Position numbers and translations under genes: made by a program | Source of the DNA: Pelotomaculum schinkii | GTDB taxonomy: Bacteria > Bacillota > Desulfotomaculia > Desulfotomaculales > Pelotomaculaceae | NCBI RefSeq assembly: GCF_004369205.1 | Contig: NZ_QFGA01000001.1 | Coordinates: 1,116,001 to 1,180,000, forward strand | Reading direction: 5' to 3' | Length of the DNA stretch: 64,000 bases | Notes under the pieces: model-generated | The model's database searches: none | Told to the model about the DNA's origin: nothing | What the model saw: the letters and a program-made list of their open reading frames with translations, nothing else | Shown here: positions 8,333 to 18,103 of the stretch, one piece after another | Numbering within the stretch: the first letter of the stretch is position 1 | How the letters are laid out: each line of letters starts with the position of its first letter

Positions 8333-9108
8333 TACGCGAAAAAGTCATGGGCTCATTTGGCCAAAAACAGATATTGTACCGCTTGATTACTATTGCGGCG
8401 GTTTTCGGTATCTGGCAGTTGGCCGCCAACCACTACCACAGTGAATTTATGATGCCATCTCCTTTGAAAACGATGATTACCTTCACCTCTGTCGTAAATG
8501 ACGCAGACGTCATCAAAAATCTCCTGCTTACTTTAAGGAGGGTTCTGACAGGATTTGCTTATGCTCTGATGATCGGGATCCCGCTGGGCTTTCTGATGGG
8601 CTACTCAAAAACGGCCATGCAGTTGTTTGACCCTTTGATCGATTCACTCAGGCAGATCCCGATCATGGCCTGGGTGCCGCTGACCATCGTCTGGTTTGGC
8701 CTCGGCGACGGTCCCACCGTATTTTTAATTGCTTTTACCGGAACCTTCCCCATCGTAATGAATACTATTGCCGGCGTGCAAAACATCTCCAAGGATTATT
8801 ACAATGCTGCCCGCAGCATGGGCGCCAAGCCCTGGAGCATATTCGCCCACATTATCGTTCCCGCTTCCATGCCCGATATCCTGATTGGGGGCAGAGTCGC
8901 CATCGGGCTGGGCTGGATGTCGGTCATATGAGCGGAATTCATAGCGACGAGTGCCGGTTTCGGCTACTCCATGGTGGAAGCGCAGACAAGAATGCAGACC
9001 GACAAACTGGTGGCCCTTATGATCCTGGCCGCCCTTATCGGCTACTCTATTGACCGGATTCTTCAATTATTTAACAGGTCTCTAACAAAATGGAGGTTTG
9101 TTCAGTAA
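8278..9108 (+). CDS. saoP: ABC transporter permease with in-frame UGA (putative selenoprotein), SaoP-like
   Basis: This is a NitT/TauT-type inner-membrane permease with about six transmembrane segments. The frame opens at ATG 8278 (AGGAGGTG 8 nt upstream), runs 217 codons, meets TGA at 8929-8931, and continues in the same frame for 58 codons to TAA 9106-9108. The downstream part (AEFIATSAGFGYSM, then a last hydrophobic helix) is the conserved C-terminal third of the permease, so the TGA is internal. The EAA-loop region (ARSMGAKPWSIF) precedes it. The TGA falls in the transmembrane helix after that loop, in the context SVI-U-AEFI. A hairpin beginning 17 nt downstream resembles a bacterial SECIS, and a tRNA-Sec gene lies 2.8 kb upstream. 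Alternatives are a recent nonsense mutation or a sequencing error. Confidence 0.8.
8949..8969 (+). promoter_or_regulatory. SECIS-like hairpin downstream of the permease UGA
   Basis: GAGTGCCG pairs with CGGC-ACTC (one bulged T at 8965) around the loop GTTT at 8957-8960. The loop starts with G and lies about 25 nt after the UGA, inside the 16-37 nt range usual for bacterial SECIS elements. The GGU at the loop edge recalls the SelB-contacting GGU of E. coli fdhF. Confidence 0.55.
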
Positions 9109-9902
9109 TGGAATTAATAATTGAAAATGTCTCCAAGGTTTTTACTAATGACAATAAGGTTCATACAGTTCTCAGGGACTTGAGTTTTTCTGTGCAGGAA
9201 GGCCAGTTTGTGACCCTCCTGGGCCCTTCCGGCTGCGGAAAAACTACCCTGCTGACAATAATGGCCGGGTTCCAAGCGGCCTCCGGCGGGCGGATCCTGC
9301 TAAACGGCAGCCAGGTAACGAAACCTGGTCCGGACAGGGGGTTTGTTTTCCAGAACTACGCGCTCTTTCCCTGGATGACGGTAAGGGACAATATCCTCTA
9401 TCCGATGAAACAGCAAAAAGTGCCCGCCAAGGAACAGGAACAGCGCTTACAGCGATTACTGGCAATAGCTCAGCTGGAAGGCAAGGAAAAGCTTTACCCG
9501 CACCAGCTTTCAGGGGGCATGAAACAAAGGACTGCTTTCATCCGGGCGCTGGCTGGCAGTCCGGAAGTGCTCTTGATGGACGAACCACTGGGTGCGGTTG
9601 ATTTTCAAATGCGGCAAAACCTTCAAGAAGAGCTGGAGTCTTTGTGGCTAACGGCTAAAACGACCGTCATCATGGTGACGCATGATGTCGATGAAGCCAT
9701 CTATCTGAGTGATAGAGTGATCGTGATGTCTGCTCTTGAAGGAAAAGTATTGGAAGACTTGTCCGTCAAACTGCCCCGCCCGCGGAACCGGAAGGACAGG
9801 GAATATATCAAGACCAAAGAACACCTTATGGATCTCCTCAAGATTGCTATCAACAAGCGGCCGGAGTCAACGGAAACCCAAAGAAAGCTATGCCTCGCGT
9901 AA
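9108..9902 (+). CDS. saoA: ABC transporter ATP-binding protein, SaoA-like
   Basis: A 264-residue ABC ATPase of the SsuB/TauB/NitT group. It has the Walker A GPSGCGKTT near residue 39, Q-loop FQNYALFPW, signature LSGGMKQR, Walker B VLLMDEP and the H-loop VTHDVDEA. ATG 9108 overlaps the permease stop (TAATG) and has TGGAGGT about 11 nt upstream, so it is preferred over the in-frame ATG at 9090. It should energise the permease at 8278 with the binding proteins at 6232 and 7529. The stop-start coupling with TAA 9106-9108 itself supports read-through of the permease UGA, since ribosomes must reach that point to be coupled. Confidence 0.9.
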   Translation: MELIIENVSKVFTNDNKVHTVLRDLSFSVQEGQFVTLLGPSGCGKTTLLTIMAGFQAASGGRILLNGSQVTKPGPDRGFVFQNYALFPWMTVRDNILYPMKQQKVPAKEQEQRLQRLLAIAQLEGKEKLYPHQLSGGMKQRTAFIRALAGSPEVLLMDEPLGAVDFQMRQNLQEELESLWLTAKTTVIMVTHDVDEAIYLSDRVIVMSALEGKVLEDLSVKLPRPRNRKDREYIKTKEHLMDLLKIAINKRPESTETQRKLCLA

Positions 9903-10000
9903 GTAAGAAACTATTGTCTTGATGCCTTTGAAGCTCTAATCGTTGCAAAGATGCTTTTCCAATCGAATAATACTTTTAAAAAAACAAGGAGGTTTTATCA

Positions 10001-10333
10001 ATGAAAGTAGCGTATATTTTTTCTTCAACCACCTCGCAGAAGATCCTGGACAACATGATTATCCCTCAGTTGGAAGGGGATACGCACGGAGCTGAGGTGG
10101 CCGGCATGTTTTTCTTCATGGACAACACCTATTTTCTTTTAGACGGTTCCGAATTGGGCGAAAGGCTGCGTCAAATACAGGAAAAGAACGGCATGCTCCT
10201 AATGGCTTGCGACAAGTGCGCCATTGAACGCGGTATTGAAAACAAACTGATCTCCGGCGCTAAAATAGGTTGTTTCCCTCAGCTTTACGCGGCCCTGGGA
10301 GGCGCGGGCATTGACCAGGTCATAACCCTATAA
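10001..10333 (+). CDS. saoD: DsrE-like protein, SaoD-like
   Basis: A 110-residue soluble protein with a DsrE/DsrF-like fold pattern: an N-terminal VAYIFSSTTS strand, a central GMFFFMDNTYFL segment and a conserved redox motif CDKC (Cys70, Cys73) near the position of the sulfur-carrying cysteine of DsrE proteins. It follows the ATPase gene by 98 bp behind AAGGAGGTTT and precedes a terminator, so it closes the cluster. Known DsrE proteins carry persulfides between enzymes; a thiol or metal relay for the cluster is inferred. This family contains known selenoproteins, but no in-frame UGA occurs here. Confidence 0.8.
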   Translation: MKVAYIFSSTTSQKILDNMIIPQLEGDTHGAEVAGMFFFMDNTYFLLDGSELGERLRQIQEKNGMLLMACDKCAIERGIENKLISGAKIGCFPQLYAALGGAGIDQVITL

Positions 10334-10828
10334 TATCAACCGGAGGGGCAATTTTTGCACCACGGCTTAAACCGACAATGAAGCTCTTGACCCAATAGCC
10401 GGATTTCCACTACAGATCTCTGCTGACCAGGGTTAGCAAAAAAAGCAATTAAAAAGCTTATAAGCGATTCCTAAAGCAGGAACCGCTTTTTTTCCTTCAT
10501 GTTTTTTACTAAAACTACCGGCGTCCTCTCCAAGTTTAACCTTTGCAAAGTCAACGATTGACAGGATTCTTCATAAATGTATAAAAAGCTACTTATTTTT
10601 CAAATATTCAAAACACATCCCGGGAAAACCATGAACCTGTAAATATGCAGGTTATATTTATATAGTATTATCCTAAATAATTACATGAATTCACATATAA
10701 ATTAAAGTTAAAGCTTCCTTTTATTAATATGCGCCACTATAATGAAAATTGATTCCTACTACAAATTATATTATTATATAATGTAGGTAGTAATATTTAA
10801 AGGATCACAACTAAGAAGGATTAAGAAA
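10334..10828. other. Intergenic gap with terminator and palindromic promoter region
   Basis: The terminator at 10462-10493 ends the cluster. The remainder is AT-rich. At 10757-10796 an inverted repeat, CTACTACA with TGTAGGTAG, surrounds a TATAAT box, and a very similar sequence lies at 13046-13088 on the other side of the next gene. No gene was recognised. Confidence 0.5.
10462..10493 (+). terminator. Rho-independent terminator of the sao-like cluster
   Basis: AAGCGATTCCT pairs imperfectly with AGGAACCGCTT around AAAGC and is followed by seven T. It lies 130 bp after the DsrE-like gene. Confidence 0.75.
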
Positions 10829-12910
10829 ATGTGTAAACTAAGCAATCCCCGTGAGCTTTCCGGGGACACGGCAGAACTGCAAACTCTCCGCACGGTCTGC
10901 GGGATCTGTGGCAGTTGCTGTGGGATGACCCTGACTTTACAAAATGGTTCGGTTATTGCTGTCGATGGCGACCCGGCTGATCCCTATAGTCAAGGACACC
11001 TATGCTTTAAGGGCAGAGCAATCATTGACTTATTGAACGCTCCGGACAGACTAAGATATCCTCTCAGTAAAACAAGGAACGGGAAATGGCAAAAATTGTC
11101 CTGGGAAGAGGCCTTTGATCTCCTCTCAGAAAGGTTAAAGACCATTAAAAACAGGTATGGCCCGCAAGCCCTGGCTGTCCATGTCGGCCAGGCCGGCGCG
11201 GGTAAAGAATTTACACATTATGTGGAGAGGTTTTGCAATATATATGGCACCCCCAATTTCTCCACACTCGGCAGCCATTCTAAACGATTAGCCCATATTT
11301 TGACCTACGGAACTATACCTGTCTCAGATTATAGAAACAGCAACTGCATCCTGCTCTGGGGTTATAATCCCACCAGGGCCTGTCCTCCCCTGTCTAAGCA
11401 AATCAGCGAAGTACACCGGAGAGGCGCTTATTTAATCGTAGTGGATCCCATCACTACCCCGCTGGCTAAAACTGCTGACTTTCACCTGCAATTAAGACCG
11501 GGGACCGACGGAGCTCTTGCGCTGGGTATGCTTCATGTGGTGATCCGTGAAAAGCTGTATAACAAAGATTTTGTCAAACGTTGGACCACCGGTTTTGACC
11601 AGCTCTGTGATTTGATCAAGGAATATCCCCCGGAAAGAGTCTCAGAAATAACGTGGGTTTCAGTGGCAAAAATCACGCTTGCAGCAAGGCTTTATGCCGG
11701 GTCGGCGCCTTCCTGCGTTACTACCGGCATAGCCACGGAACTACAGGCCAACGGGTTTCAGACCAACCGTGCCATAGCCATTCTCCAGGCCATTACCGGA
11801 AACCTGGACATTTCAGGGGGAGCTATTTTTCCGCCAGTTGCTAAACTATCCCCGCTCTCCGCTGACAATCAGTCCCTGGATAAAAAGCCGGCTGTGGGAG
11901 AATATACTTACCCCCTGTTTAAGAAGTATACCAACCAGGCGCAGGCCAACCTGTATACCAGATCTATTCTTGAAGGTAAACCCTATCCTATCAAAGGTAT
12001 GGTCGTGACAGGAAGCGATCCTGTACTGACCTGGCCTAACACAGACGAGGTCAGGAAAGCATTGGGCAACCTCGAATTTCTGGCTGTGATGGACCATTTC
12101 ATGACCGAAACGGCTCAACTGGGCGACTTGGTCCTCCCGGCAGCCACATTTTTATCCCGCAATGAGATCTGGCGGATTTTCATATCCAATGACGGCCCAA
12201 GACTGGGTCTTGCCCCAAAAGTACTGTCTGAAGAAGGATTGCTCACGGACTGGCAATTCTGGAATACTTTGGCCAAAAAAATGGGCTACAGCAGGGATTT
12301 TCCATGGCTTACGGAAGAGCAGGCGCTCAATTACAGACTGAAGCCAACAGGCCTGACCCTGGAAGAACTAAAAGATAAGCCTGAAGGTGTTAAGTATGCT
12401 GAGTGGGCTGAAAAAAGCTACGAACGGAAGGGATTTGACACCCCTTCCGGAAAAGTCGAGATATATTCGAAGGTTCTTCAAGATCACGGTTACGAACCTC
12501 TTCCCAACTACAGAGAACCCATTGAAAGCCCCTTATCTTTAACATGTCTTGCAGAAATCTACCCGCTGGTTTTGACCACCGGGGCAAGGAATGACGCATA
12601 CCACTGCTTTCGTTGCCAAAACCTGCCGGTTTCTCACATGCAAAACCAGGAACCCATGGTTGAGGTTCACCGGGAGAAGGCCAAAGAGCTGTACCTGCAG
12701 GATGGAGAAACTGTTGTAGTTGCGTCGCCACGCGGGAGGATAGAGTTGAAAGTAAAATATACCGATAAAATTGACCCGAGAGTGATTAGCATTCCGCATG
12801 TCTGGGAAAAAGCAAATGCCAATGAATTGACGGACAATATCATTCTTGACCCCGTAACCGGATTGCCTCCGGACAGATCAATGCTTGCCAGGATCATCAA
12901 AAAGGAATAG
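10829..12910 (+). CDS. Molybdopterin oxidoreductase (bis-MGD Mo/W enzyme, catalytic subunit)
   Basis: A 693-residue member of the DMSO-reductase superfamily. The N-terminal [4Fe-4S] motif is Cys24-x2-Cys27-x3-Cys31 and Cys59 (GHLCFKG). The Molybdopterin and Molydop_binding (ANDELTDNI-like, near the C terminus) regions follow. By alignment with the usual GSPN...SVCH stretch, the metal-ligand position in GTPNFSTLGSHSKR appears to be Ser rather than Cys or Sec, which would place it with Ser-ligated enzymes. No Tat signal is visible, so it is probably cytoplasmic. It stands alone without an electron-transfer subunit, and the substrate is unknown. An AAGGATTAAGAAA site precedes the ATG. Confidence 0.88.
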   Translation: MCKLSNPRELSGDTAELQTLRTVCGICGSCCGMTLTLQNGSVIAVDGDPADPYSQGHLCFKGRAIIDLLNAPDRLRYPLSKTRNGKWQKLSWEEAFDLLSERLKTIKNRYGPQALAVHVGQAGAGKEFTHYVERFCNIYGTPNFSTLGSHSKRLAHILTYGTIPVSDYRNSNCILLWGYNPTRACPPLSKQISEVHRRGAYLIVVDPITTPLAKTADFHLQLRPGTDGALALGMLHVVIREKLYNKDFVKRWTTGFDQLCDLIKEYPPERVSEITWVSVAKITLAARLYAGSAPSCVTTGIATELQANGFQTNRAIAILQAITGNLDISGGAIFPPVAKLSPLSADNQSLDKKPAVGEYTYPLFKKYTNQAQANLYTRSILEGKPYPIKGMVVTGSDPVLTWPNTDEVRKALGNLEFLAVMDHFMTETAQLGDLVLPAATFLSRNEIWRIFISNDGPRLGLAPKVLSEEGLLTDWQFWNTLAKKMGYSRDFPWLTEEQALNYRLKPTGLTLEELKDKPEGVKYAEWAEKSYERKGFDTPSGKVEIYSKVLQDHGYEPLPNYREPIESPLSLTCLAEIYPLVLTTGARNDAYHCFRCQNLPVSHMQNQEPMVEVHREKAKELYLQDGETVVVASPRGRIELKVKYTDKIDPRVISIPHVWEKANANELTDNIILDPVTGLPPDRSMLARIIKKE

Positions 12911-13341
12911 CTAAGCGGAGCCTCTTTTTCTTTCCAAAAGTTCACCAGCCGGTACGTTGCCATGTCCTTGCCGAAAATAAGTCAGCCAGGATGTCCGCAT
13001 TCCCGTATTAATAACGAATCAAATATTTTGGCAAAAAGAAAAATTTATTACTACTACAATGGATATTATTATATAATGTAATAATAAATGCGCAACAGGA
13101 TTTCACATGAAGGATTGAAAAATGGGTAGATTGGTAAATCCTTGGTTTTTCAGCGATAAGACACCGAATGGTCTGCGGTATTTTTATAGCGGTTGACCAT
13201 GGAGCAGCTAAAAAGTAAACCTGATCGTGTTAGGCACACTAAAGTCTAAAAAAACTGATATAGTATTTTAAAGCTCAACCTCCTCTCCATTAACCCATTT
13301 CCGTTAAACCGTTAAATTACGGGCGGATTGGGTTTCTTTTT
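12911..13341. other. Intergenic gap
   Basis: No gene was recognised. Bases 13046-13088 repeat the AT-rich palindromic promoter-like sequence found at 10757-10796, including TATTATTATATAATGTA. The gap separates the molybdoenzyme from convergent minus-strand genes; a good terminator is not obvious. Confidence 0.4.
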
Positions 13342-13548
13342 TTAACTGACTTTAAGATAGGTTAGGGCGGCGACCAGAAGAAGCAGGATCGCCACTCCCA
13401 CATAAAAATTATGCCGGTCCCTTTTAGCCTGCCTCCGCTCTCTAAGCAGTTCCTTCTTCTCAGGCGAGACGTATTTGACACTTTTCAGCTTTCTGCCTTC
13501 TCGCGGGCGGAACTCATATATTTTTGCCTGTTTCCTTTTATCCGCCAT
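13342..13548 (-). CDS. Small basic single-pass membrane protein, unknown function
   Basis: 68 residues: a strongly basic N-terminal two-thirds (many Lys/Arg) and one C-terminal transmembrane helix (VGVAILLLLVAALTYL). The minus strand shows AGGTGTGAA directly before the ATG, a good ribosome site. It lies 63 bp downstream of the YyaL-like gene in the same direction and may be its operon partner. The topology suggests a tail-anchored cytoplasmic domain. I do not recognise a family. Confidence 0.6.
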   Translation of the reverse strand: MADKRKQAKIYEFRPREGRKLKSVKYVSPEKKELLRERRQAKRDRHNFYVGVAILLLLVAALTYLKVS

Positions 13549-13611
13549 TTCACACCTGCGCCATCTTCAAGGACAGCAAATCCTTTTTCCAAGCCGTACG
13601 TTTCATTCCTG

Positions 13612-15684
13612 TCATCCTTTCAAAATCTCCACAAAAGCCTCAACATCATTAACAGGGGACTGGCAGGCGTAATTTTGACAGACATATGCCGTGGCCCTAT
13701 CATCTGCGAGCCGCTGTTCCCGCACGAAAGGAGCCAGTTCTTCTATTTCTTTACCAGCCCCATCTTCCGGGTGAAAAACGATCACAGTCCGCGGGTTGTA
13801 TTGGGTATGGACGGCGCTCAGCATCGCTTTTGTATCGGCTGAATCCTGCCTCCCGGCAATAACCACTTCCCGCGTTGGGCCCAGGTAAAAATCCACCCCC
13901 TGGAGAAATGAAGTATAACCCGGCGGGTGTTTCTCAACTTCTCCGGCGAAAGTACTAATTTGTTTCCCGGCTATTTCCGCCAGCTCTTCATCACCTGTCA
14001 GCCGCGCCAGGCGAAGCAGGTTCAACAACATGACCGAGTTTCCTGACGGGATTGCCCCGTCGTAAAGTTCCTTGGAACGGGCAATGAGTTGCTCGGCATC
14101 TTCACCGTAGAAAAAGAATCCACCGCTTTCACCATCCCAAAAAAGTTTGAGAGTATCCCGGGTCAATTCAACTCCCTTCCTTAAATAGCCTGCTTCGAAG
14201 GTCGTTTCATAAAGTTCCATCAACCCCCAAATCAGAAAGGCATAGTCGTCCAGGTAAGCGGGAAAGGCCGGCTCACCGTCACGATACCTGGCTAAAAGCC
14301 TGCCGTCGCTCCTTCTCAACTCCCTGTAAATGAAATCAACAGCACGGACCGCCGCGCGCGTATAAAGGGGCTCCCCGAGCGCGGCGCCGCCCCTGGCCAG
14401 CGCGGCAATCATCAGCCCGTTCCATGAAGTCAGTATTTTGTCGTCCTTATATGGGTGTACCCTTCTCTCCCTGGCCTCAAACAACTTGCTGCGAAGATTT
14501 TCGACGTAGGATGTGAACTCCCCTTTCTCCATTTTTAATTCTACCGCAAATTTTTCAGGAGTTTCCAGGATAAGGTTGGGAATACTGCGGCCCTCAAAAT
14601 TCCCACCCAGGGTAATGTTATAAAGCCGGCAGAAAGCTTTCCCGTCCTGGTCACCCAGCACTGCCGTGATTTCCTCAGGGTTCCAGACGTAGAACTTACC
14701 TTCTTCCCCTTCGGAATCGGCGTCCTCGGCAGAATAAAACCCGCCTTCCGGTGAGGTCATATCCCTGAGGACGTAAGTAAATATCTGTTTGGCCAGCCCG
14801 GCGTAAAGCTCCTTGCCTGTCACCTGGTAGGTCTCAGTATAAGCTATGGCCAGCAGCGCATTATCGTAGAGCATCTTTTCAAAATGCGGGACCAGCCACT
14901 TTTCGTCTGTCGCATAACGTGAGAAACCATAACCGATATGGTCGTAGATCCCCCCCCGGTACATGGACTCCAGCGTCTTTTCAACCATGGAAAGGGCCTG
15001 TTTCTCCCCGCTCCTCTTCCAGTAGCGCAGAAGGAAGGTGAGGGTATGCGGCGTGGGAAACTTCGGCGCCCGGCCAAAGCCGCCGTACTGCCGGTCAAAT
15101 ATACCCCGCAGTATCTTAAAAGCCCTGTCCAGGACATCCGCGCCGACCTCGCCTTCCGGGACAGCGTCAAAGCGTGGCTGAATCGCGCCAACCACCTCTT
15201 CCCCGGCTTTGATCACCCTATCCCGCTGCTGCTCCCAGCTTTCAGCTACCCGGGTCAGAATATCCACCAGCCCCGGCATCCCCCGGCCTGCCTTTTTGGG
15301 GAAATAGGTCCCCGCAAAAAAAGGCTTCTTCTCAGGGGTCATCAATACCGTCAGCGGCCACCCTCCATGCCCGGTCATGGCCTGGCAGACCGTCATATAG
15401 ATATGGTCAATATCCGGCCGCTCCTCCCGGTCCACTTTTATTGCAACATACTCCTTGTTAAGGATCTCAGCGACCTCTTCGTCCTCAAAGGACTCTCTTT
15501 CCATTACATGGCACCAGTGACAGGTAGAATAGCCGATACTGAGAAATATCAATTTATCTTCTGTTCTCGCTTTTTCAAAGGCCTCCTCACCCCACGGATA
15601 CCAGTCCACCGGATTGTAGGCGTGCTGCAACAGATACGGCGACTTCTCCTGTGCCAATCTATTGGGCTTGTTATTCGTCGTCAT
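13612..15684 (-). CDS. Thioredoxin-domain protein of the YyaL/DUF255 (spermatogenesis-associated 20) family
   Basis: 690 residues, the usual family length. The N-terminal DUF255 thioredoxin-like domain starts with the signature [17 protein letters not shown] and has the active-site motif STCHWCHVM (Cys55, Cys58) and [10 protein letters not shown]. The C-terminal two-thirds are an (alpha/alpha)6-barrel like AGE/glycoside-hydrolase-type epimerases, with [14 protein letters not shown] and [10 protein letters not shown] motifs. Biochemical function is not established for the family. A degenerate copy of its N-terminal region is visible at about 18132-18225. Confidence 0.92.
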   Translation of the reverse strand: MTTNNKPNRLAQEKSPYLLQHAYNPVDWYPWGEEAFEKARTEDKLIFLSIGYSTCHWCHVMERESFEDEEVAEILNKEYVAIKVDREERPDIDHIYMTVCQAMTGHGGWPLTVLMTPEKKPFFAGTYFPKKAGRGMPGLVDILTRVAESWEQQRDRVIKAGEEVVGAIQPRFDAVPEGEVGADVLDRAFKILRGIFDRQYGGFGRAPKFPTPHTLTFLLRYWKRSGEKQALSMVEKTLESMYRGGIYDHIGYGFSRYATDEKWLVPHFEKMLYDNALLAIAYTETYQVTGKELYAGLAKQIFTYVLRDMTSPEGGFYSAEDADSEGEEGKFYVWNPEEITAVLGDQDGKAFCRLYNITLGGNFEGRSIPNLILETPEKFAVELKMEKGEFTSYVENLRSKLFEARERRVHPYKDDKILTSWNGLMIAALARGGAALGEPLYTRAAVRAVDFIYRELRRSDGRLLARYRDGEPAFPAYLDDYAFLIWGLMELYETTFEAGYLRKGVELTRDTLKLFWDGESGGFFFYGEDAEQLIARSKELYDGAIPSGNSVMLLNLLRLARLTGDEELAEIAGKQISTFAGEVEKHPPGYTSFLQGVDFYLGPTREVVIAGRQDSADTKAMLSAVHTQYNPRTVIVFHPEDGAGKEIEELAPFVREQRLADDRATAYVCQNYACQSPVNDVEAFVEILKG

Positions 15685-15863
15685 CGGGCGTCACCTCCTT
15701 GTTAACTTAAATTATCCATAATTCCTTTATAAATTATTTTCAATTATTATCCATCATATTCTTTATACTATGTGTTAAATATTGTATAATGAACTGATGT
15801 AAATGAACATTGGTTTTATATTGCGTAATTTATTCTGCAAAAAATTGGGAGGAACGCAAATAA

Positions 15864-16385
<522 letters not shown>

Positions 16386-16759
16386 CTACTTATGTCTCGC
16401 AACATTCATTTGAAACGTAATCATTTTGGGTAATTTACAATCTCATTACTAATTCTTCGTTGAAGTAATATTTTACGTACTGCCGTAAGTCATCTTCAGG
16501 GGCATGCTGGATACTTCGGAGTATAGATTAATTATTTTATGATAAGTAAGCCATACAGCCAGACAGTCATAGCATGTTAAAGAAAAACAACTCTCTTCGT
16601 TGGTAAAGCTTGAAATACAATGACATAACCTCTGTGGTGGTTGAATAGCAGCTTTATTTTAGTTTTATTAATATTCGTTAATTTGCTAGAATAAATATTG
16701 ACTATAGTGGGGTACTCCCGCTCTGGTATTTAATAATAAAGGAGAGTGGTCCCATCATT
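16386..16759. other. AT-rich gap with a possible coding remnant
   Basis: Minus-strand bases about 16530 to 16442 read as a roughly 29-residue tail, HAPEDDLRQYVKYYFNEELV and a few more residues, with an upstream in-frame stop. It looks like a decayed C terminus of an unrecognised protein. The promoter of the gene at 16760 must also lie here. Confidence 0.3.
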
Positions 16760-18103
16760 ATGGGTGACGACACGTCATTCAGTCTATTTTTGGCGCTGAA
16801 AATCTTACTGGCACTATTTCTGGTCTTTTTGAACGGCCTCTTTGTGGCAGCAGAATTTTCATTTGTTAAGGTAAGGCCCACCCGGTTGGCCCAACTGGTG
16901 GCGGAAGGGAACCCGCGTGCCAAAAGTGCCAGGATTTGTGTCGAAAACATTGATGCTTATCTTTCAGTTTGTCAACTGGGTATTACCCTGTCCAGCCTGG
17001 GCTTGGGCTGGCTGGGCGAACCGGTGGCAGCAAAACTTTTGGAACCCCTGCTGCATGCCATAGGGGTGACAGCGCCGACGGCAGTGCATTCCATCTCCTT
17101 TATAGTTGCCTTTATACTGGTCACTTTTTTACATGTGGTATTTGGTGAATTGGTGCCCAAGTCGCTGGCAATTCAGCGAGCAGAAAATATCACCCTGTGG
17201 TTGGCCGGTCTCATGCGGATGTTTTTTTATCCCTTTTACCCTGGGATTGTTGTATTTAACGGTACAGCCAACCGAATTTTGCGGCTGCTGGGGATTCAAC
17301 CGGCCAGTGAGCACGAGGAAAGCCACAGTGAAGAGGAACTACAGATGCTAGTATCCGAAAGTTATAAAGGCGGGCATTTAGACAAGAATGAATGGCGTTT
17401 GCTCCAGAATGTATTTGAGTTTGAAAAACGGGTAGCCAGGGAGGTTATGTTACCTCGTCCAGAAGTTGTTTTTCTGGACAAGAGAAAGCCCCTGGAGGAA
17501 AACCTGGAAATTGCCCGTAAGACAGAGCACACCCGCTTCCCACTGATAGACGGGGACAGTGACCATGTGGTGGGGCTGGTACACATTAAGGACCTGTTTA
17601 AACTGCCAGCCGGGTCCACTATTGACCAGGTGGAACGCAATATCATGATGGTGCCCGAGGGTCTTCCTCTGGATCGCATGCTCAGGGAATTTCAACAAAA
17701 TCACCAGCATATGGCGCTGGTTGTAGATGAGTACGGCGGTACCAGCGGTATTATTACAATGGAGAATGTACTAGAAGAACTGGTTGGAGAAATTCAAGAC
17801 GAGTTTGACCAGGAATCTCCCCAGGTGACAACGGAAAAGGAAGGCACATTTATTGTGGACGGCCGGATGCTTCTGGAGGAGGCATCAGAAATGTTCTGCT
17901 TAAAGGTGGATGAAGAGGAAGAATACGATACCCTGGGGGGCTTTGTTTTTGGAAAACTGGGCAAGCGTCCCCGGGTAGGTGATGTGGTGGAACTGCCGGA
18001 GCACCATTTGGAGATAGCCGAAATGCGGGGCCTACGCATTCACCTCATTCGTTTAAATATATTAAACAAAAACCTGTGTGAGGACAAACTTACCGCATCA
18101 TAA
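16760..18103 (+). CDS. CorC/HlyC-type hemolysin-family protein (CNNM-CBS-CorC)
   Basis: 447 residues with the classic layout: an N-terminal DUF21/CNNM membrane domain of about 190 residues (NGLFVAAEFSFVKVR, LGWLGEPVAAKLLEPL, HVVFGELVPKSLAIQ), two CBS domains around residues 210-330 (ALVVDEYGGTSGIITMENVL) and a C-terminal CorC_HlyC domain (TLGGFVFGKLGKRPRVGD). Homologues are membrane proteins linked to magnesium or other divalent-cation efflux; the hemolysin name is historical. GGAGAG lies 13 nt before the ATG. It is followed directly by a strong symmetrical terminator and stands alone. Confidence 0.92.
   Translation: MGDDTSFSLFLALKILLALFLVFLNGLFVAAEFSFVKVRPTRLAQLVAEGNPRAKSARICVENIDAYLSVCQLGITLSSLGLGWLGEPVAAKLLEPLLHAIGVTAPTAVHSISFIVAFILVTFLHVVFGELVPKSLAIQRAENITLWLAGLMRMFFYPFYPGIVVFNGTANRILRLLGIQPASEHEESHSEEELQMLVSESYKGGHLDKNEWRLLQNVFEFEKRVAREVMLPRPEVVFLDKRKPLEENLEIARKTEHTRFPLIDGDSDHVVGLVHIKDLFKLPAGSTIDQVERNIMMVPEGLPLDRMLREFQQNHQHMALVVDEYGGTSGIITMENVLEELVGEIQDEFDQESPQVTTEKEGTFIVDGRMLLEEASEMFCLKVDEEEEYDTLGGFVFGKLGKRPRVGDVVELPEHHLEIAEMRGLRIHLIRLNILNKNLCEDKLTAS

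Noticed and set aside
8278-8931. Treating the permease as a complete 217-residue gene ending at the UGA
   Set aside because: The following 58 codons clearly encode the permease's conserved C-terminal part in the same frame up to the ATPase start.
10001-10333. Selenocysteine in the DsrE-like or thioredoxin-like protein
   Set aside because: No in-frame TGA; all candidate positions are Cys codons.
10829-12910. Selenocysteine formate dehydrogenase
   Set aside because: No in-frame TGA, and the aligned ligand position appears to be Ser; the sequence is not close to FdhF.
14938-15705. 255-residue plus-strand frame opposite the YyaL-like gene
   Set aside because: Antisense shadow; no ribosome site or family.
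16442-16530. A gene on the minus strand of the gap before the CorC-like gene
   Set aside because: Only about 29 codons remain, with an in-frame stop just upstream; at most a remnant.
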